The translations under genes were made by a program, and so were the position numbers. From an uncultured Lachnospiraceae bacterium (GTDB taxonomy: Bacteria; Bacillota; Clostridia; Lachnospirales; Lachnospiraceae): DNA of 11,220 nucleotides. Below the pieces are notes generated by a model. The model made no database searches and was not told the origin of the DNA. It saw only the letters and a program-made list of their open reading frames with translations. How positions within the stretch are numbered: the first letter of the stretch is position 1; each line of letters opens with the position of its first letter. Shown piece by piece: positions 6,582 to 11,220 of the stretch. Location of the stretch: positions 1 through 11,220 of the forward strand of contig CAMNQN010000105.1 in assembly GCA_946549155.1 (NCBI GenBank), read 5' to 3'.

Positions 6582-8090
6582 ATGAGAAAAGAAGTATTCC
6601 GTGCGGAAGCGCTGCGAAAAGCGTACGGTGATCTGTGTATTTTGAAAGATATCTCTTTTCATATTTTCGAGGGAGAAACCCTTGTGGTCATCGGAGCCAA
6701 CGGAGCCGGTAAAAGCTCCCTCTCAAAAATCATCAGCGGAAACGAACCGGCGGACGGCGGCAGCCTGTACTTCGCAGAACAGCTTATCGACCGTTCCCGC
6801 TACACCATCCGCCGGGCGAAAGAGCTGGGAATCCACTATATCAGCGCATCCCATGAGCTGGTGGGGGACTATACCGTGGCGGAAAATATCCTACTCCCCT
6901 ACAAAAAATACAGAATCTACTCCCGGAAAAAAACCGAAGCGCTGGCCGCCCCCTATATGCGCCAGGTTACCCTTACCTGTCCCCCCGGCCAGCTCGCCTC
7001 GGAGCTGACTGTGGAGGAGCAGTTTAAGGTCAAGCTGGCCTCCGCCCTGGCAGGCTCCCCCCGTCTGCTGATTTTGGATGAACCTCCTCTTCTCTCCTTC
7101 CGTTCCAGGGACTTTTTTGACAGGATCATAAAATCCTATACCGTAATGCTCATTACCCATAATCTGAACGAGGCTTTTTCTTATGCCGACCGGATTATGG
7201 TTCTGCGGGACGGTATCATCGTCTGCGTCGAGCGGAAGGAGGATCTGAATATCAATACCCTGTACAATGTGATGAGCGTATCTCCCCGCCCCAGCCAGAC
7301 AATTCGTTTAGCCCCTCCCGTCCCCAAGGAAGACCTTGCGCTGGAGGTTTCCCACCTGACTACGCCTGCCCTGAGGGATGTCAGTTTCCAGGCCCGCCGG
7401 GGGGAAATCCTCGGACTTATCGGATACTATAATTCCGGAAAGACCTCTGTCCTGGATACCCTGTACGGCCTGATTCCCTGGTACCTCGGAACCATCACCG
7501 TAAACGGCCGGATTTTGCAGCTTACCTCACCAAAAACTGCCCGCCGCAATGGAATCGTGTATTCCCCCTGGGAGCATACGGCCCCCAGCCTGATTCCCGA
7601 TCTGCGGGTCCTGGAAAACCTGAGCCTCTTTGAGCTGCCCCGGGTATCCTCCAAAGGCTTTATCAATCAAAAACTGGAACAGCATTTCAGCGGCACCTAC
7701 CTGCGTTATCTTTTTAATGACAAAATTACCTGCCAGACACCGGTGAATAATTTAAGCTATGGAACCATTCACAAGATTCAGCTGGCCCAGTGTTTGTCCA
7801 CCCACGCGAAAATCCTGCTGCTGAACGAGCCCATCGACGGCATGGACCTGGAATCAAAGGAAAAAATAATCGAGACGCTTTTGGAGCAGGCCGCAAACGG
7901 CGCCTGCATACTGATTGCAGCTTCCCTGGAATCCTCCGATATTATCAACATCTGCAACCGGATGCTGGCATTTTCAGAGGGAGCCCTGCTGCGGGAATTT
8001 TCACAGAATACCTTCCACATGAAAGAACTGCTGTCATTGATACAGAGAGGAGATAATCGAAATCATGATACGAACAATACTATTGGATGA
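6582..8090 (+). CDS. Orphan degenerate double-ABC ATPase (RbsA-related), likely regulatory
   Basis: This 502-residue protein has the two-domain layout of the sugar-importer ATPase encoded divergently, but its motifs are altered. Domain 1 keeps Walker A GANGAGKSS (38-46), Walker B LLILDEP (162-168) and His193. Its Q-loop position is Ala89 (ISASHE) and its signature is LTVEEQF. Domain 2 has a full GYYNSGKT P-loop (281-288), where RbsA proteins normally lack the Lys. Its Q-loop position is Pro329, its signature LSYGT replaces LSGGN, and its Walker B is LLLNEP (Asn415 for Asp). ATP binding looks likely and efficient transport-coupled hydrolysis doubtful. No permease or binding protein lies in its operon. 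Its 3' end overlaps the response-regulator gene by 26 bases, implying coupled expression. I infer a signalling role with the two-component system, perhaps docking on the RbsC-like permease; a decayed transport ATPase is the alternative, though the frame is intact. Confidence 0.85.
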   Translation: MRKEVFRAEALRKAYGDLCILKDISFHIFEGETLVVIGANGAGKSSLSKIISGNEPADGGSLYFAEQLIDRSRYTIRRAKELGIHYISASHELVGDYTVAENILLPYKKYRIYSRKKTEALAAPYMRQVTLTCPPGQLASELTVEEQFKVKLASALAGSPRLLILDEPPLLSFRSRDFFDRIIKSYTVMLITHNLNEAFSYADRIMVLRDGIIVCVERKEDLNINTLYNVMSVSPRPSQTIRLAPPVPKEDLALEVSHLTTPALRDVSFQARRGEILGLIGYYNSGKTSVLDTLYGLIPWYLGTITVNGRILQLTSPKTARRNGIVYSPWEHTAPSLIPDLRVLENLSLFELPRVSSKGFINQKLEQHFSGTYLRYLFNDKITCQTPVNNLSYGTIHKIQLAQCLSTHAKILLLNEPIDGMDLESKEKIIETLLEQAANGACILIAASLESSDIINICNRMLAFSEGALLREFSQNTFHMKELLSLIQRGDNRNHDTNNTIG

Positions 8091-9672
8091 TGAATACTGG
8101 GTCTGCAAGCTCCTGCAAAGTCTGGTGGACTGGGAAAGCTTCGGCTTTACTCTGATATCCCAGGCCTACGACGGAGAAAGCGGCTTTCAGGAAATCCTTG
8201 CCCAAAAGCCAGATCTGGTCTTTACCGATATCCGTATGTCAGGCATGACGGGAATCGAGCTGATCGAGCGGTGCCGGCAGGCCTCCCTGGACACACAGTT
8301 TGTCATCATCAGCGGATACAGCGATTTTGAGTATGCCAAGGCCGCCATCAAAAATGGCGTTTTGGGCTACCTGCTCAAGCCTGTGGATCAGGCGGAACTG
8401 GAAGACCTGCTGGTCCAGATTCATTCCTCCATGATGAAAAGCCTGCATCAGCAGACGGAGACCGAGCAGCTCCAGACACAGCTGACCGAAAAGAAACGAA
8501 AATACGCCCGGCAATATCTGGAAAATCTCTTCAGCCGTACCGACAGCACGCTTTTCAAAGCCAATGCCGGTCAGATTAACCAGGACTGCGACCTGCAGTT
8601 TGACGACCAGCTAAACTACCAGATGTTTCTTCTGGCCTTTGACAAACGTACACAGGCAGCCGAAGTCTATCTTCCGGAAATGGAAAAGCTGGTCATTCGC
8701 TGCTACCGGGAGGCGGAGGAGTGGTGCCGGGAAATCATAGCCGGTATCCACGGGGGCTACGTCTACTGCTTTGCCAACTTCGCCTCTGAGAACGCTTCCC
8801 AGCTCTCTCAGGTCCTGAAAAAAATTTTCTTTTCCGCCAAGCTTTCTCTGACGGATCTTTTCGGCTGCGATATTACGCTGTGCGTCAGTGAGATTTTTTC
8901 CTCCTTCTCCTGCCTTCCGCAGCTTTTCGCTTCTGCTCAGGAAGCCTATTATGCCCGGATTTCCCTGGGCACCAACCGGGTCATCGAGGCGGGAAATCTC
9001 TCCTACAGCAACCTTAACGAAAGCGAAATCTTCGGCCAGGATGACCGGAACCTGCTGGACGCCTTTTTATGCCGGAAATCGGAACGTTCCGCAAAACAGG
9101 TGGTTGCCTGCATTTACGAAAAATATCTGACCCAGCCAAATCCGAATCCGATGCAGATGGTCGCCATCGGCAGCCGCATCCTCCAGTATCTCTTCTCTGT
9201 GGTGGATGAGCCGGTGTGGAACGCACTGGGGCTGCAGAACTTTGATTCGGCGGCCCGTATCCTGCAGTCCTTTTCCAGCGAAGCCTCCTTCATGGATTAC
9301 CTGACGCAGCTTCTAACCCGCACGGAGCACACGCTAAACAAGGATTCGAAAACCAGCAAGGCGGCTCATCTTCTCCAGGCTTACCTGGACGAGCATTACA
9401 CGGAGGACATTTCCCTGGATGATTTATCCCAATTAGTATTTTTAAGCAGCAAATACATCAGCGACATGTTCCGCTCAGAGGTCGGGGTTACCATCACGGA
9501 CTATATAACCGCAAAGCGAATCGAACGGGCGAAGCAGATGCTTTTAAATTCCGGCACAAAAATCTACGAAATTGCCGATCAGCTTGGATTTCACGACGTG
9601 AAGTATTTCAATAAAGTTTTCAAAAAACAGATTGGAATTTCACCCCTCCAATTCCGTAAGCTTTATCAATAG
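8065..9672 (+). CDS. YesN-type response regulator (receiver plus AraC-family DNA-binding domain)
   Basis: This cytoplasmic transcription regulator (535 aa) should be phosphorylated by the kinase encoded next. The receiver domain spans about 1-120: acidic pair D8/D9 (ILLDDE), phosphoacceptor D55 (LVFTDIRMSGMTG), S83 (VIISGYSDFEYA) and K105 (LLKPVD). A Gln/Lys-rich, probably coiled-coil segment follows (about 122-150), then a poorly conserved middle region, as usual for this family. Residues about 432-535 form the two-helix-turn-helix AraC domain (ISLDDLSQLVFLSSKYISDMF; then KIYEIADQLGFHDVKYFNKVFKK). The start ATG lies inside the 3' end of the ATPase gene; GGAG at 8049-8052 is its ribosome site, a rather long 12 bases away. 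Its likely target is the divergent promoter region at 6321-6581, by analogy with other YesMN systems beside sugar importers. Confidence 0.93.
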   Translation: MIRTILLDDEYWVCKLLQSLVDWESFGFTLISQAYDGESGFQEILAQKPDLVFTDIRMSGMTGIELIERCRQASLDTQFVIISGYSDFEYAKAAIKNGVLGYLLKPVDQAELEDLLVQIHSSMMKSLHQQTETEQLQTQLTEKKRKYARQYLENLFSRTDSTLFKANAGQINQDCDLQFDDQLNYQMFLLAFDKRTQAAEVYLPEMEKLVIRCYREAEEWCREIIAGIHGGYVYCFANFASENASQLSQVLKKIFFSAKLSLTDLFGCDITLCVSEIFSSFSCLPQLFASAQEAYYARISLGTNRVIEAGNLSYSNLNESEIFGQDDRNLLDAFLCRKSERSAKQVVACIYEKYLTQPNPNPMQMVAIGSRILQYLFSVVDEPVWNALGLQNFDSAARILQSFSSEASFMDYLTQLLTRTEHTLNKDSKTSKAAHLLQAYLDEHYTEDISLDDLSQLVFLSSKYISDMFRSEVGVTITDYITAKRIERAKQMLLNSGTKIYEIADQLGFHDVKYFNKVFKKQIGISPLQFRKLYQ

Positions 9673-9705
9673 TTACTGATCATGATTATTCAGGGAGGAA
9701 ACACG

Positions 9706-11079
9706 ATGGAAAATCTGGTGCACATAAAACAGCATTTATTTCACCTTTTATCCGGCTGCTCGCTGAAAAGGCTTCTGACCGCTGTCTGCGTGGTCTATCT
9801 GGTTCTGGCCGCAGGCATTCACATTTCCTTTACCCTGGCCGCCTTCGGGGAAAACCAACAGGCCCACAAGGTGCTGGAACGGCAGACTGCCCGGGTTTTG
9901 CTGCAAAAGCTGACCCTTCTGGAGAGCGCCGGGGAAGACTATAAAGACGCGGAGGAGGGCAGCTGGCTGCCGGAGGGCTACGGTATCGTCGTTCAGGCAA
10001 TGGATAACGGGCTCCTCTACTCCGGCGGAACGATGCCGGAAGGCCTGACCCTTCTCTCTCCCGCCCGGTTTTCCTGCGAGTTTTCCACCCAGAGCGGTAC
10101 CCTATATTTTGAAAAAAATGAATATTCCAGAAAATACGTCTACCTTCCCTCCCGTCCGACAGCCCTGAAACGGGCCCGCACCCGCAGCATCCTGCTCTAC
10201 CTCCTGCTGCTGTCTGCGCTGGCGCTTTTGCTGTACCGCTGTCTGATTTATCCGTTGGTTACCATCGACAAAATTTTGCAGAAGGCAGTGGAGGGAGACT
10301 TTGATCCGAATTACGGACATTTGCGGGATTCCCTGGTGATGCACCGCATATTCACCAATCTGGAGCTGCTTCTGACAGACATCCGGCAGTTAGCCACCAA
10401 GGAGGCCAACGCCCAGCTCATGATGAAGCAGGCTGAGATCAATGCGCTGCAAAGTCAGATCAATCCTCATTTTCTCTACAATACCCTGGATACCATCCGT
10501 GGCCAGGCCTTCCAATACGGAGCGAAGGATATCCAGATCATGACGCTGGCCCTTTCAAAGCTTTTCCGGTACAGCATCAGCAATCAGAAAAGCCATGTGA
10601 CTCTGGAGGAGGAACTGAACAACATCAATAACTATCTGATGATTCAGCAGATCCGCTTCTGCAATAAGTTCATCATCAAGAAGCAGATTGAGCCGGACAC
10701 GCTGCACTGCAAAATTCCAAAGCTGATCGTGCAGCCCATCGTGGAAAATGCTGTTCATCACGGGCTGGAGCCCAAAATGGGAAGCGGGACCCTGACGCTG
10801 CGCTCCTACCGCACCCGTACCCGGCTGGTCATAGAGGTGAAGGATGACGGAGTGGGCATTCCCCCGGATAAAGCGGAAAAATTAAATCACGCCCTGGCCT
10901 GCAACACGGCCTACTGCGAAAAAGCCTCCGGACGTACCTCGGTGGGGCTGACAAATACCAATTCCCGCATTAAGCTCTGCTTCGGGCCGGAATATGGGCT
11001 CAGCATCTACAGTACTCCCTCCATTGGCAGCAATATTATCTTTCATCTGCCAATTCAGGAGGATACGTACGCCCCCTGA
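9706..11079 (+). CDS. YesM-type sensor histidine kinase
   Basis: This membrane kinase (457 aa) pairs with the upstream response regulator. Membrane segment 1 is about residues 22-46 and segment 2 about 160-185. They enclose an extracytoplasmic domain of only about 110 residues, much shorter than in many YesM proteins. A HAMP-like linker region follows (about 183-235). The phosphoacceptor is H255 in INPHFLYNTLD, typical of the His_kinase (LytS/YesM) class. The ATP-binding domain shows an N-box (IVQPIVENAVHHGLE, 342-356), G1 box DDGVGIP (380-386) and a late G2-like GLTNTNSRI. I chose ATG 9706 because GGGAGGAA lies directly upstream; an in-frame ATG at 9682 would add eight residues containing that site. 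It begins 33 bases after the regulator gene and is the last gene of the operon. Confidence 0.93.
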   Translation: MENLVHIKQHLFHLLSGCSLKRLLTAVCVVYLVLAAGIHISFTLAAFGENQQAHKVLERQTARVLLQKLTLLESAGEDYKDAEEGSWLPEGYGIVVQAMDNGLLYSGGTMPEGLTLLSPARFSCEFSTQSGTLYFEKNEYSRKYVYLPSRPTALKRARTRSILLYLLLLSALALLLYRCLIYPLVTIDKILQKAVEGDFDPNYGHLRDSLVMHRIFTNLELLLTDIRQLATKEANAQLMMKQAEINALQSQINPHFLYNTLDTIRGQAFQYGAKDIQIMTLALSKLFRYSISNQKSHVTLEEELNNINNYLMIQQIRFCNKFIIKKQIEPDTLHCKIPKLIVQPIVENAVHHGLEPKMGSGTLTLRSYRTRTRLVIEVKDDGVGIPPDKAEKLNHALACNTAYCEKASGRTSVGLTNTNSRIKLCFGPEYGLSIYSTPSIGSNIIFHLPIQEDTYAP

Positions 11080-11082
11080 GCC

Positions 11083-11098
11083 ACAGCAAAGCTGCTGT
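11083..11098 (+). other. Small hairpin just after the kinase gene
   Basis: ACAGCA and TGCTGT pair perfectly around an AAGC loop (6-bp stem), starting four bases after the kinase stop codon. No T run follows, so it is not a convincing intrinsic terminator. It may act as an mRNA 3' structure or be chance. No other terminator was seen before the window end. Confidence 0.3.
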
Positions 11099-11108
11099 TC
11101 TAGGGGCA

Positions 11109-11154
11109 ATGTTCTTCGTGTTTTGTTAAGTAAGAGGACGCAGGAAAAGACGGG
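11109..11154 (+). repeat. Right copy of the ~45-bp flanking inverted repeat
   Basis: This is the partner of 16-58, in the opposite orientation. It starts 30 bases after the kinase stop codon and runs in the same sense as that operon. It opens with ATG TTC TTC GTG TTT TGT TAA, one Phe codon longer than the left copy, so the length difference keeps the frame and stop. Downstream, to the window end, the sequence is G-rich and then holds GCTCC and GGAGC separated by about 22 bases, suggesting a structured RNA that may continue beyond 11220. Nothing in it identifies a known family to me. Confidence 0.75.
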
Positions 11155-11220
11155 GCCGGGTGGGTAGATGCCTCTGGAAAACTGCTCCGGATACAAGAAA
11201 CGCTAGGATGGAGCCGCCCT

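Noticed and set aside
11080..11108. Intrinsic terminator after the kinase gene
   Set aside because: The 6-bp hairpin at 11083-11098 is followed by TCTAGGGG and not by a T run.
16..11154. Interpretation of the flanking inverted repeat as ends of a classical transposon
   Set aside because: No transposase, integrase or target-site duplication is visible inside or beside the repeats. The observation is kept, but not the transposon label.

Overview
The window looks like a carbohydrate-use locus from a Gram-positive Firmicute, most likely a gut-type Lachnospiraceae/Clostridia relative. The reasons are strong AGGAGG-type ribosome binding sites, moderate-to-high GC, an RbsABC-type sugar importer, and a YesM/YesN-type two-component pair. 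The genus cannot be fixed from the sequence alone.

Two operons diverge from a shared control region at about 6321-6581. Leftward (minus strand), in transcription order, are a sugar ABC importer ATPase (RbsA-like), its permease (RbsC-like), a sugar-binding protein, an L-fucose-isomerase-like protein, and a ketose 3-epimerase of the D-allulose/D-tagatose 3-epimerase family. A rho-independent terminator-like hairpin lies between the binding-protein and isomerase genes and probably sets the ratio of transport to catabolic enzymes. A second candidate promoter, with a perfect palindrome over its -35 box, precedes the binding-protein gene. The simplest reading is import of an unphosphorylated rare aldose, isomerisation to a ketose, and C3 epimerisation to a common ketose. 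No sugar kinase is present.

Rightward (plus strand) are a second, degenerate RbsA-like double-ABC ATPase with no permease or binding protein of its own, a YesN-type response regulator (receiver plus AraC DNA-binding domain), and a YesM-type histidine kinase with an unusually small extracytoplasmic domain. The ATPase and regulator genes overlap by 26 bases. This orphan ATPase has lost both Q-loop glutamines, has aberrant signature motifs, and has Asn in its second Walker B, yet it keeps canonical Walker A motifs. I propose that it is a nucleotide-binding signalling subunit linking the sugar importer to the two-component system. This is the most interesting candidate system in the window.

Both operons are followed, 20-30 bases after their last stop codon, by copies of the same roughly 45-base element (16-58 on minus, 11109-11154 on plus). 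The copies are about 86% identical and form an inverted repeat around the whole gene block. They have the same sense relative to the operon upstream of each, and both contain an in-frame Met-Phe-(Phe)-Val-Phe-Cys-stop. I could not identify this element.
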